A DNA stretch of 64,000 nucleotides from JAKLQR01 sp963753165 (GCA_963753165.1 CAVWBP010000003.1:17276-81275), one strand, 5' to 3'; shown: positions 26,781-37,361, counted from the stretch's first letter. Notes: generated by a model from the letters alone, not told the origin. Made by a program: numbers and translations.

Positions 26781-29700
26781 ATGAATACCTTTTCAACGAA
26801 AAAATTCGCATACTTGCTGATGATTTCTCTGATTGCTCTTGCCGGTATGCTTTCACATGAGTATGCGCTGGCGTTTACCGTGAATGTTATTGGATGTGAC
26901 CAGAACAATAACTGCACTCTACCGGTGAACGGTTTCAAGTGGGTTCTTGAGGAGGACAACACAAATCAGAAGCCTCCGGGAATCCGGGTGCATGACAGTT
27001 TAGGGGTAGACATTCACAAAAGCCATGCGCCTGCTTGTCAATAAAGGCACATCGAATACAAATAGCGTAAATGTTACCCAGGATATCAACGGAAGAGCCC
27101 TTGATGCCGCTAAAAAATATTTCATATCCGTGCTGCCAAGCAATGGGTTTACAATGGGAGGAGCAAACATACAGTCGGTGAGCGGCAACGTGACGCTGAA
27201 GGTCCACCAGTTGCCAATACCCACAGCCCAGATATCCGTTTTTGTCTTTGAGGATCACAATACAATAAATAATGTGTTTGATGCGGGTGAAAGGGTACTC
27301 TCAGGATTCACAGTCAAGGTATTCGACTTCGGAGGCCCCGTCTCTGATGACGCGTTCGGAAACCCGCTTGGAACGACATATAATCCTGACGGTTCGGTCA
27401 ACACTATCGGGACCGGCGCGGTTATAACAGATGCCAATGGTGAAGCGTACATCAGAAACCTGCCGCCCGGAAAATATGGTATAAGGGCGGTACCACCTGT
27501 TGGAACGAACTGGATTCAAACTGCAACAATAGAAGGGACGCCAACTGTCGATGCATGGGTAAAAGCCAATGAACCTCCGAAATTTTTTGAAGGGTTCGGG
27601 ACCGGATTTTTCCATGTTTTCATCGGATTTGTTGATCCGAATGGATTGCCCTGGGTTGGAAGCGGACCGGGCGGTAGCACAGTTTCGGGGCGGAATGTCT
27701 TCAACCATTTTTCCCGCCCACCGACACTACAGGGTTTTTTCCCCGGACCACCCGTGTCTGAATGCTGGATCGGGCTGAATGATATTGTCACACAGACAGG
27801 CCTCATTGCAGTCCCGTGCAATGCAGATAGTTATTTCACGATTCCAGGAGTACCGCCGGGTACCTATCAACTGGTAACATGGGACAGACCGCTTGACGCA
27901 CTCTTTGGATTTAATACGGTTACTGTTCAGGATACGGACATCGATCTCGGCAATGTTCTTTCATTCCGCTGGTTTGGTACTTTGACAGGTACTATATTCC
28001 AGGATAATAACCAGAATGGGTTCAGGGACTGTTATACCTCAACCTGTGATGTTTGCGTTACAGAATTTTGTGACGATCCGGCCCTCGATGATGAAGTGGG
28101 AATAGAGAACCAGGCCGTCAATATTCGTTTCAGGGATGGTTCGATTTACCAGGCTACTGTTACCGATCCATGCGGTGAATACGGTTTAACGGAAGTGTTT
28201 CCTTTCTTTAAATGGCTTGTAACAGAGGTGGATTTTGCACGGTTGAAGGCGACAGGAATGACTACTGCAATCGATTACGGAGGACAGATTCCACCTGCAA
28301 GTCCTTTTCCCAATGCCTGGCTCATGCCGTCTTTCGATGTGCTGAATCCGCAGCCTCAGGCTGCGATCAATCCTAATACAGGAAATAATCTCTCCCGGAC
28401 AGAAACAGGTCCTGTTCTGACACAGGCAATGCATCTCTTTCTGAATCAGACGAATGTTATAGATTGGGGAAAGACGAATTACGGACCGGAGGAAAATGGC
28501 GGCATATCGGGTATTGTCTATTATGCTGTTACGAGGGCTGAAAATGATCCTTCGCAGGCAGCTGTAGCGAACCCTGGGAGCCCGGAATACCGAGGGTTCA
28601 GGTCAATCTCTATATAGATACTGACTCTGACGGTATCATTGATGATTTAAACGGAGACGGTATTCGTAACAAGAGCAGATGTAGATAATTATCCTTTTGG
28701 CAACTTCCCCGGTCCTGAAGATATAGACAGGAACCTGAATTTTCAATTTAACGCAGGCGATGCAATTAATGTTGCAACGACGGATAGCTGGGATGACAAT
28801 CTTCCCTCAGGATGCATCCAGAATCTGCCGGTTATAAACGGTATAACGGTAAATGAATGTTTTGATAATTTCGGCACCTGGAACCAGGTGCGCCCGGGAC
28901 TTTTTGACGGTGGATATGCTTTCACTTCATATTTCCCCGGCGGCGTTGATTCAGGAAGTACTGAAGTCGATGGCCTTCCTACCGGACACTATATTGTAGA
29001 AGCTGTTACCCCTCCGGGATATGAAATTGCTAAAAGAAGAAGACAAGAACGTTGATTTTGGAGAAACTTATGTCCCGGCTGCGCTGCTGCCGCCTTGCGT
29101 AGGAGACCTTCATCCTGTGCCGCAGTATCTGTCTCTGTTCCCGAATGAACTTATCGAGGTGGTTGGATGGTTTCCGGGGATGCAGACAAACCTCTGTGAC
29201 CGAAAAATGGGTTCTTGTAGACGAAGGTCAGAATACCGCAGCAGATTTTTTCTTCTTTACCGATGTTCCCAAGGCTGCCACGGAATGTCGGATTTGTGAA
29301 CAACGACCTCTCTGCAGAATTCGATCCGAACAGTCCTATTTTCGGTGAGAAATCAGCGCCTGCATGGATTCCGATTTCATATCAGGACTGGCAGGGGAAC
29401 GAAGTGGTCAGGGTATATTCAGATGAATTTGGAACTTACAATGCCATGTTACCGTCTACCTATACAATGAATATAGCAGCTCCATCAGGTGTTTCACCGA
29501 ATGTCATAACTATTGTGTTGAATCATCCGTTCCTGCCCAATGGTACAGTTGACCCGTATTATGACCCGCAATATGCTATAGCACCGTGGACATTCCAATT
29601 CATGCCGGGCACGACATCATATACGGACACACCGAATGTTCCCATAGCTGCATTTGTAGGGTTTCCGAAGGGGGGAACAGATATGGAGCCTCCTGCAGGA

Positions 29701-32700
29701 ACACCGGTAATTTCGAAGGTTGTCGGGCCTGAAGGGGGACCGCTTGTCTGTGCGAACACCAGAAGCTCTATCACTATAACTTCTGCAGGGTCCGTACAGG
29801 TACCGAACCCTGATTATGATCCGACAGTGCGCGGGAAGCCCTGCGCTGATTACACGGGACTATGGCTTCGGCACAATCAGAGGGGTCGTGAGGGTTGGAG
29901 GACAGGCGCTTTCTGTCAATAGCTGGTCAAATTCGACAATCCGGGCAACAGTTCCAACCGGCACTCAGACGGGACAGTTAATGGTAATCCGTGGCAACAA
30001 TATGGTTTCGTCGGAAATAGGTGTTACACTCCATGTTGTTAACTGTGGCACTGTTGTCCGGCGCCACGTATCAAGCGGACAGTCCATACAGACAGCAATT
30101 GATGCCTCATCACCCGGCGATATTGTTCTCGTGAACCCTGGAACCTACCATGAGAACGTGATTCTTTACAAGAAGGTAATATTGCAGGGTTCCGGAGCAG
30201 GAGCTTCGATTAATGATCCGAATGCAACCATTATCTATGCGAACCCAAGCCCACAGGACAAACTGGCGGCATGGCATACCAAGATTAATGCCATACGCGG
30301 AAATGACCCGTTCCTTGCGAACGAAGCCCCTGGTGTAATGGTGTTCGGAGATGTGCCCGGTTCGGGATTTGTGCTGGATCCTGCTCCTGCATCAAAGCCT
30401 CTTGTTGACGGATTTATGATTTTTGGAGCAGTTCAGGGTGGCGGAGTTTGTGCATATAACCAGTCGCACCATCTTGTGATAAGCAACAACAGGATTAGGG
30501 CTAATCAGGGAAGCTATGGCGGAGGTATAACCTTAGGGCAGCCTGATATTGGAACAGGCGTTTTGAGCAATGGAAACATTACCATCCAATATAACAGGAT
30601 TTCCGGCAATGGCGGTGTGTTCGGAGCCGGTGGGATTGATATTACAAACGGCAGTGACAATTACCGCGTCATGAGGAATATCATCATCGGAAATCTCTCG
30701 CGCTGGAACGGAGGTGGCATTGCACATGATGGTTTCAGCAATAATGGTAGTATTGCCAACAACCAGATAACATTCAATGAGGTCTTTTTCGGTGCGGCAG
30801 TTGGTGGCGACGGAGGCGGTATCTATATCGGAGGGGAGCTCGCAAATGGTGCAGCGCCTGGAGCTCTCGGAGAGGGTGCAGGAAATGTGACGGTGAATGC
30901 CAACCTGATTCAGGGCAACCTCGCAGGTTCCGGCAACGGTGGTGGTATAAGGGTGCAGTGGTTTAACGGACAGGATGTCAACACAACACCCTATTCTCTG
31001 AACATTTTCAATAATATGATCGTGAACAATGTGGCAGGACTGGCAGGCGGAGCAATAGCGTTGCAGGATGTATCTCAGGGCAACATTATCAACAACACTA
31101 TTGCACACAACGACAGTACGGCGACTGCTGCAAATGCATTTCCTGCAGGGAGTCTCGATTCAACTCCGCAAGGTGCGGGGATCGTGTCGTCAGCTCATAG
31201 CGGAGCTCTGGCTGATGCGACAGGACAAATGTATTCTAACCCCGTCCTCAGGAACAATATACTCTGGCAAAACCGTTCTTTCTATAATGAGCACACTTTG
31301 AACGCTGGAGCCGGGGGACTGGCGCCAAATCCGGCAATGCCTGTATGGGATCTGCAGGTGAGTGGAGTGGCGGGATTGTTAAATCCGCAGAACTGTATTC
31401 TCAGTGACTTAACCGGATATGGTCCTTCAAATATTTCGGCAAATCCGGGTATTCCTGGGCGGATATCTGAATCAGCTATTTTCCTCAACGGTGCTGGATG
31501 AAGCCGGGAATGCAATAACTGTCAGATTCACTCCTGTAAAACCGTCTGGCAACTACCATATCAGTATAGGTTCCCCTGCAATCGATTTGGGAACCGGGCC
31601 GCTTGCTTTTGCGGAGTTGGCTTATGGATTTTGACGGCCAGGCACGTCCAAATCCCGGAGGTGGAATAGACAGTGGTGCCGATGAATTTTATTTGATGGC
31701 CAATTATGTCAATCTCCGGCAGCGTGAGGACACCTGTAGGTCTGCCGATAGCAGGCGTCACCATAACCCTAAGCGGAGCTGCCAATGTAACGACTACAAC
31801 GGATACATCAGGGAATTACAGCTTTGCAGGTCTGGCAAACGGTGCATATACGGTGACGCCGGCTTTTGCAGGGTATGTATTCACACCGACGAACAGGGCG
31901 GTAACGATAAGCGGGGCGAATATAACAGGCCAGAACTTCACCGGCACACCTCACTGCAGTAACCTATACGATTTCCGGTGCTGTTGCAACCGTCTGGCGG
32001 TACGCCGATAGCAGGGGTCACCGTGACACTGACAGGCGCTGCAAATGCGACGACTACGACAAATGCATCAGGGAATTACAGCTTTGCAGGTCTGGCAAAC
32101 GGTGCATATACGGTGACGCCGGCTTTTGCAGGGTATGTATTCACACCGACGAACAGGGCGGTAACGATAAGCGGGGCGAATATAACAGGCCAGAACTTCA
32201 CCGGCACACCTACTGCAGTAACCTATACGATTTCCGGTGCTGTTGCAACCGCTGGCGGTACGCCGATAGCAGGGGTCACCGTGACACTGACAGGCGCTGC
32301 AAATGCGACGACTACGACAAATGCAACAGGGAATTACAGCTTTGCAGGTCTGGCAAACGGTGCATATACGGTGACGCCGGCTTTTGCAGGGTATGTATTC
32401 ACACCGACGAACAGGGCGGTAACGATAAGCGGGGCGAATATAACAGGCCAGAACTTCACCGGCACACCCACTGCAGGTGTTTACAGTATATCGGGCAGAG
32501 TGAAGGACTCCAGAGGCAGGAGTATCGCGGGTATCACTATTACGCTTGCGGGCATTGTAAATCGAACTGCTATTACCGATACGAATGGAAATTACGCATT
32601 CACCGGACTGGCACCTGGTAGTTATGTTGTGACTCCAAGCATGACGGGGTTAGCATTCTCTCCTGTGAGCAGAAATATAACAATAACCAATGCCAGTTTT

Positions 32701-32739
32701 ACAGGCCAGGACTTTGAAGGAAGGATATCGGCTTTCTAA
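26781..32739 (+). CDS. Very large secreted multidomain repeat protein; frame disrupted 12 times
   Basis: AAAGGAGG precedes ATG 26781; the signal peptide ends near EYALAF. Removing 11 extra bases and adding one missing base gives 5,949 bases, divisible by three, or 1,982 residues. Disruptions lie near 27030, 28584 (missing), 28665, 29027, 29211, 29279, 29840, 31451, 31616, 31709, 31946 and 31994. Domains in order: SdrD-B-like (GERVLSGFTVKVFD, ITDANGEAYIRNLPPGKYGI), a second (GTIFQDNNQNGFRD), and an IPT/TIG-like piece (GVVRVGGQALSVNSW). Next is a right-handed beta-helix (IQTAIDASSPGDIVLVNPGTY, then GGGI/NN turns). Last are four carboxypeptidase-regulatory-like repeats ending TGQDFEGRI. It is likely a surface or matrix protein for the cupredoxin proteins; a strong terminator follows. 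Confidence 0.78.
31715..32730 (+). repeat. Tandem 258-bp repeats in the large secreted protein
   Basis: Three copies share long identical runs: GGGAATTACAGCTTTGCAGG begins at 31811, 32071 and 32329 and is followed by more than 100 identical bases. Spacing is 260 then 258 bases; 258 is 86 codons. The 2-base excess in the first spacing is one extra C near 31946 (CACCTCACTGCAG against CACCTACTGCAG) and one extra T near 31994 (ACCGTCTGG against ACCGCTGG). A fourth, divergent unit ends the gene. Confidence 0.92.
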
Positions 32740-32765
32740 GAGAAAACGTTTCGCGTAGTCCATGA

Positions 32766-32796
32766 GAAGCCCAGGATTTCCTGGGCTTCTTCTTTT
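32766..32796 (+). terminator. Rho-independent terminator of the cupredoxin operon
   Basis: GAAGCCCAGG (32766-32775) pairs perfectly with CCTGGGCTTC (32780-32789) around a 4-base loop and is followed by TTCTTTTG. Confidence 0.9.
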
Positions 32797-32823
32797 GTTA
32801 TAAAAACGCACTGCATTCGATTC

Positions 32824-32832
32824 TGCTATAAT
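32824..32832 (+). promoter_or_regulatory. Extended -10 promoter before etfB
   Basis: TGCTATAAT, an exact extended -10, lies 34 bases before the etfB ATG. No -35 at normal distance is clear. Confidence 0.5.
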
Positions 32833-32866
32833 AAAAAACTTTGTTGCACAGAGGAGAATCATTTCA

Positions 32867-33649
32867 ATGAAAATAGTCGTCTGTATCAAGCAAGTTCCTG
32901 ATACCGCTGAAGTGAAAATCAATCCTGAAACAGGAACATTAATCCGGGAGGGTGTGCCGAGCATTATCAACCCTTTCGACCTTCATGCTCTTGAGGCCGG
33001 ATTGCAGATAAAGGAAAAAGCCGGAGGCACAGTCACGGTCCTCACCATGGGTCCGCCACAGGCGGAAACAGCACTCAGGGAGGCCGTTGCCATGGGCGCT
33101 GACGAGGCAGTCCTCCTTTCGGACAGGGCATTTGCAGGCTCGGATACCTGGGCCACTTCATATACCCTGTCGAAAGCGATACAAAAACTTGGAGCTGACA
33201 TCATCATCTGCGGAAAGCAGGCAATAGACGGCGATACCGCGCAGGTCGGCCCTGAAACTGCCGAATTTCTGAATATCCCGCACATCTCTTATGTAAGGAA
33301 GATTGAAGCGGTTGCTCCGGATGCAATAAAGGTGCAGAGGATGATGGATGAAGGGTATGACCTGGTAGAATCATCGACCCCCGTACTCTTCACTGTTGTG
33401 AAAGAACTGAACGAACCCCGGTTGCCTTCCCTGAAAGGAAAAATGACCGCAAAGAAGGCAGAGATAAAAAAATGGGGGATATCTGACATTCAGGCGGACG
33501 AAAATGACGTAGGGCTGAAGGGTTCACCGACACAGGTGAAGAATATATTTACTCCTGAGGCAAGGAGTGACAGAAAAATGCTGGAAGGAACTCCGGATGA
33601 ACAGGTTGAAGCATTGCTTCAGGAACTCAGGGGGCTAAAATGTCTGTAA
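32867..33649 (+). CDS. etfB: Electron transfer flavoprotein beta subunit
   Basis: A 260-residue cytoplasmic protein beginning MKIVVCIKQVPDTAEVKINP, the standard EtfB opening, with IICGKQAIDGDTAQVGPETAEFL in the middle and the NPFDLHALEAGLQIKE segment. With EtfA it shuttles electrons between flavin dehydrogenases and quinone or ferredoxin. A GAGGAG ribosome site lies upstream. It overlaps etfA by 10 bases. No acyl-CoA dehydrogenase or FixC/FixX-type partner is adjacent. Confidence 0.95.
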   Translation: MKIVVCIKQVPDTAEVKINPETGTLIREGVPSIINPFDLHALEAGLQIKEKAGGTVTVLTMGPPQAETALREAVAMGADEAVLLSDRAFAGSDTWATSYTLSKAIQKLGADIIICGKQAIDGDTAQVGPETAEFLNIPHISYVRKIEAVAPDAIKVQRMMDEGYDLVESSTPVLFTVVKELNEPRLPSLKGKMTAKKAEIKKWGISDIQADENDVGLKGSPTQVKNIFTPEARSDRKMLEGTPDEQVEALLQELRGLKCL

Positions 33650-34833
33650 TCGTAAATCCCGAAAAGTGCCAGGGGTGTGAAGAGTGCCTTTCCTCATGTC
33701 CCTTTGAGGCCATAGTCATGAAGGAAGGAAAGGCATACATTAATGAATACTGCCAGTCATGTATGGCCTGTATCAGCGTATGCCCTGAAGGTGCGATCAT
33801 GGAAGTCGAGAGCGAGAAAACCGGAGGCGCAGATACCGGAGCGTATAAAGGAGTATGGATTTTTGCCGAGCAGAGGGGAGGGAAGGTGGCGTCAGTTGCA
33901 TATGAACTCCTCGGTATCGGAAGGACCCTTGCTGACGACAGGAATACCGGCCTTTCGGCAATACTTTTTGGCGCATCCGATGCAGCAGCGCAGGAACTGA
34001 TCAGATGGGGAGCCGATACGGTTTATCTCGGAAAGCATGAGCTTCTGGAGAGTTTCAATGATGAGCCATATGCTCAATTGCTGTCTTCTCTGATAAAAGA
34101 ACACAACCCGGAGATTGTCCTCGCAGGCGCAACCCCAATCGGCAGATCATTTCTCCCCCGGGTGGCGGCGCGTCTGAGAACAGGATTGACCGCTGATTGT
34201 ACCTCTCTTGAAATTGATAAAGAGACCGGAAACCTTCTTCAGGTCAGACCTGCTTTCGGCGGTAACATCATGGCTACGATCCTCTGTCCCCATACCAGGC
34301 CGCAAATGTCGACCGTAAGGCCAAGGGTCATGAAACGCGGTCAATATAACGCTGAGAGAAGCGGAGAGATCAGAGAGGTCAAAACAGAAGGGCTTGCGTC
34401 GCGGACTAAAGTGCTTGAGACGGTAAAGGAGGTTTCGGATATAACCGTGAACCTGCAGGAAGCCGATATTATTGTCTCGGGAGGGAGAGGCCTTGGAGAC
34501 CCGAAAGGGTTTAAGCTCATAGAGGAACTTGCCGAATTATTCGGAGGAGCTGTCGGTTCCTCGAGGGCTGCGGTTGATTCCGGATGGATACCTTACCGGC
34601 ATCAGGTCGGACAGACAGGGAAGACAGTCTGTCCGAAAATATATATCGCGTGCGGAATATCCGGCGCGGTGCAGCACCTTGTCGGCATGCAGTCGTCAGA
34701 CATCATCATCGCAATCAACAAGAACCCCGAAGCGCCGATATTCAATGTAGCTACATACGGGATAGTAGGGGATCTCCATGAAATAGTGCCTTTGCTCATA
34801 AAGAAGATCAGGGAGACGAAAGGGGGACAGTAG
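33640..34833 (+). CDS. etfA: Electron transfer flavoprotein alpha subunit with N-terminal 2x[4Fe-4S] domain
   Basis: A 397-residue protein. Residues 1-60 are a bacterial ferredoxin domain with two clusters (CQGCEECLSSCP and CQSCMACISVCP). Residues about 70-390 are EtfA, with the FAD-binding C-terminal half (VSGGRGLGDPKGFKLIEELAE, SRAAVDSGWIPYRHQVGQTG, YIACGISGAVQHLVGM). The extra ferredoxin domain occurs in Etfs of anaerobes that exchange electrons with ferredoxin or perform bifurcation. GGGGG lies before the ATG. Confidence 0.95.
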   Translation: MSVIVNPEKCQGCEECLSSCPFEAIVMKEGKAYINEYCQSCMACISVCPEGAIMEVESEKTGGADTGAYKGVWIFAEQRGGKVASVAYELLGIGRTLADDRNTGLSAILFGASDAAAQELIRWGADTVYLGKHELLESFNDEPYAQLLSSLIKEHNPEIVLAGATPIGRSFLPRVAARLRTGLTADCTSLEIDKETGNLLQVRPAFGGNIMATILCPHTRPQMSTVRPRVMKRGQYNAERSGEIREVKTEGLASRTKVLETVKEVSDITVNLQEADIIVSGGRGLGDPKGFKLIEELAELFGGAVGSSRAAVDSGWIPYRHQVGQTGKTVCPKIYIACGISGAVQHLVGMQSSDIIIAINKNPEAPIFNVATYGIVGDLHEIVPLLIKKIRETKGGQ

Positions 34834-34976
34834 AACCTGTCTCACGCGTGTTGACTGCACAAATCATTCTCTTTATATTTATAGCTTTGTCCTTAGAGTT
34901 CATGTACTATTCCCTGTGATCTTGCGATATTTTGTTGCGGCTTTAGGTTATTGTAAAATGAGAGGTGTTTGATATC

Positions 34977-35903
34977 ATGAACATATGTTTTGTATTTCCG
35001 GGGCAGGGGTCTCAGCATGTAGGGATGGGAAAGGAAATCCACGACACTTTCAGTGTTGCAAGGGAGACTTTCGAACAGGCTTCTGAGGCGCTGCATTATG
35101 ATGTCGCAGGACTTTGCTTCAGCGGGCCTGCTGAAGAACTGAACAAGACCTTCAGGACGCAGCCATGCATACTCACCGTGAGCATTGCAATCCACAGGGT
35201 GCTCGCATTAAAAGGCGTCAGGCCTGCTGTAGTTGCAGGGCACAGCCTCGGTGAATATTCTGCGCTGGTTGCAGCAGAGGTCATGACCTTCACTGACGCG
35301 GTGAAAGTAACTGAAAGGAGAGGGCAGTTCATGCAGGATGCCGTCCCCGCAGGAAAAGGCCTTATGGCTGCGATACTCGGGATGGATAGAAGCAGTGTGG
35401 ATGAAATCTGCAGGAATATAGGATCAGGTTATGTATCGCCTGCAAATTATAACTGCCCTGGGCAGATCGTGATCGCAGGAGAAAAAGGTGCGGTGGAGGA
35501 AGCGATAGAAGAGTGCAAATCATCCGGTGCAAAAAGGGCAGTAGCGCTTTCGGTCAGCGTGCCGTCTCATTGCAGGCTGATGGAAAGCGCATCGAGGAAA
35601 CTTTCGGACATCCTTGATACAGTAGAATTGAAAAAACCGGCGATACCATTTGTGAACAATGCAGACGCAGTATTTCTCAATGACAGTTTTGAAATAAAAA
35701 CCTCTCTCGCGAGACAGTTGAACAGCCCGCTCTTATGGGAAGACTCGATACGGAAGATTGCGGACTCAGGGGCAACCACATTTATCGAAGTCGGTCCGGG
35801 GAAAGTGCTTTCAGGACTGATAAAGAGGATTCTGCCCGAAGCGGTAATTTACCACGCGGAGGACGGAAAAAGCATTGAAAACACGCTGATGCATATCGGT
35901 TAG
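34977..35903 (+). CDS. fabD: Malonyl-CoA:acyl carrier protein transacylase
   Basis: A 308-residue enzyme that loads malonyl groups on acyl carrier protein for fatty acid synthesis. PGQGSQ (near residue 9), active-site GHSLGE and the second catalytic His in VPSHCRLM are all present. Start at 34977 (MNICFVFPGQ) is preferred over the ATG 12 bases earlier because GAGGTG lies about 8 bases upstream. It is not next to other fab genes; the xerC-hslVU operon follows 11 bases later. Confidence 0.95.
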   Translation: MNICFVFPGQGSQHVGMGKEIHDTFSVARETFEQASEALHYDVAGLCFSGPAEELNKTFRTQPCILTVSIAIHRVLALKGVRPAVVAGHSLGEYSALVAAEVMTFTDAVKVTERRGQFMQDAVPAGKGLMAAILGMDRSSVDEICRNIGSGYVSPANYNCPGQIVIAGEKGAVEEAIEECKSSGAKRAVALSVSVPSHCRLMESASRKLSDILDTVELKKPAIPFVNNADAVFLNDSFEIKTSLARQLNSPLLWEDSIRKIADSGATTFIEVGPGKVLSGLIKRILPEAVIYHAEDGKSIENTLMHIG

Positions 35904-35914
35904 CAGGGGACAGA

Positions 35915-36802
35915 GTGCAGGAACACATCGACAAATTTCTCCGGTATCTTGAGTTCGAAAAAGGGGTATCGGCACATACGCTGAGGGCATACAGGAAAGA
36001 CCTCAAAGTTTTTTCCGGGGCTGTCAACACCGCTCCGGAAAACATAGATGTGATCGATGTCCGGGGTTTTATTGCAGGGCAGATCAAGCAGGGACTGAGC
36101 AAGACAACGGTCGGCAGAAGACTTTCGAGCATCAGGTCTTTTTTTAAATTCCTCTACAGGGAAGGATTTATCAGGTCGAACCCTGCCAAGCTTGTATCAA
36201 ACCCCAAAATGCAGAAACTGCTTCCGAGATTTCTCTCTGTTGACGACGTTTTTTCCCTCGTAGAACAACCGGATGGCATCGGTTTTCTCCCTGCACGCGA
36301 CCGTGCGATTTTGGAACTCCTCTATTCCAGCGGTCTCCGGGTCAGTGAATTGTCGGGACTGAACACCGACGAGGTAAATACCAAAGAGCACCTTGTGAAA
36401 GTGAAGGGCAAGGGGAAAAAAGAGCGGATCGTACCGGTCGGAACAAAGGCAATAGATGTGCTCAAAACGTATCTCATCGAACGCTTCCTCCTGAAAAGCA
36501 AGGAGAAGGCGCTGTTTCTGAACAGACTCGGCACACGATTGACAGACCGGGGGGTAAGACGTATAGTAGTAAAATATGCCAAACGGATGGCTATGAATAC
36601 CCGGGTCGGTCCGCATGTCCTGAGGCATACCTTTGCAAGTCATCTCCTTCAGGGCGGTGCAGACCTCAGGGTTATCCAGGAGCTCCTGGGACATTCTTCA
36701 CTCTCTACAACACAGAAATATACTCATCTCGATATAACGCATTTAATGGATATATATGACAAGGCCCATCCCCTGGCACGCGGGAACGGGAAAAAGAAAT
36801 GA
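35915..36802 (+). CDS. xerC: Tyrosine recombinase XerC
   Basis: A 295-residue site-specific recombinase for chromosome dimer resolution. The N-terminal SAM-like domain begins VQEHIDKFLRYLEFEKGVSAHT. Catalytic residues are visible: Arg in SSGLRVSEL, Lys in KGKGKKERIVP, HVLRHTFASHLL, the His in LLGHSSLSTTQ and the nucleophile Tyr in KYTHLD. GTG start. It is first of xerC-hslV-hslU, an order known as codV-clpQ-clpY in Bacillus. Confidence 0.93.
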   Translation: MQEHIDKFLRYLEFEKGVSAHTLRAYRKDLKVFSGAVNTAPENIDVIDVRGFIAGQIKQGLSKTTVGRRLSSIRSFFKFLYREGFIRSNPAKLVSNPKMQKLLPRFLSVDDVFSLVEQPDGIGFLPARDRAILELLYSSGLRVSELSGLNTDEVNTKEHLVKVKGKGKKERIVPVGTKAIDVLKTYLIERFLLKSKEKALFLNRLGTRLTDRGVRRIVVKYAKRMAMNTRVGPHVLRHTFASHLLQGGADLRVIQELLGHSSLSTTQKYTHLDITHLMDIYDKAHPLARGNGKKK

Positions 36803-36812
36803 GGAGGCATGA

Positions 36813-37361
36813 GTGAATCAAGAACGTGTGATAAAAGGGACTACTATCCTGTGCGTGCGACGCAATGGAAAAGTTGCAATCGGCGGAGACGGTCAGGTTA
36901 CTATGGGCAGCACAGTCCTGAAGCACAACGCAAAGAAGATTAGAAAAATGTATAATGAGAAACTCCTCGCAGGGTTCTCAGGGGCCACTGCCGACGCGTT
37001 CACTCTGTTCGAAAAGTTTGAGGGCAAGCTCGAATCCTACAGAGGCAATATCACAAGGGCAGCGGTGGAGCTTGCCAAGGACTGGCGTACGGATAAAATC
37101 CTGCGGCGGCTTGAAGCCCTTCTGATCGTGGCCGATGCGGAGCATATCTTCATTCTCTCGGGGACAGGGGATGTGATCGAACCGGAAAACGGAATTGCGG
37201 CAATAGGGTCCGGAGGACCATATGCCCAGGCCGCTGCGCGTGCTCTCTCTGAGAACACGGAGTTTGCCGCACAGGAGATAGTAGAAAAAGCGATGAAGAT
37301 CGCATCGGATATCTGTATTTATACCAACGAACAAATTCACATAGAGGAGCTCAATGGATAA
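36813..37361 (+). CDS. hslV: ATP-dependent protease subunit HslV
   Basis: A 182-residue proteasome-like peptidase of the HslUV complex. The propeptide is short (VNQERVIKG) and the mature N-terminal Thr is in TTILCVRRNGKVAIGGDGQV. GSGGPYAQAAARAL and the C-terminal ICIYTNEQIHIEEL are family signatures. GTG start, with GGAGG upstream. It overlaps hslU by 8 bases. Confidence 0.95.
   Translation: MNQERVIKGTTILCVRRNGKVAIGGDGQVTMGSTVLKHNAKKIRKMYNEKLLAGFSGATADAFTLFEKFEGKLESYRGNITRAAVELAKDWRTDKILRRLEALLIVADAEHIFILSGTGDVIEPENGIAAIGSGGPYAQAAARALSENTEFAAQEIVEKAMKIASDICIYTNEQIHIEELNG

Noticed and set aside
31715..32730. Regular repeats considered as a CRISPR array
   Set aside because: The period is 258 bases, the repeats are coding and nearly the whole unit is repeated, with no spacers; they encode protein repeats.
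26781..32739. Programmed ribosomal frameshifting in the large secreted protein
   Set aside because: Twelve disruptions at unrelated sequences, without a common slippery site, and two shown by repeat comparison to be single extra bases, fit sequencing error far better.
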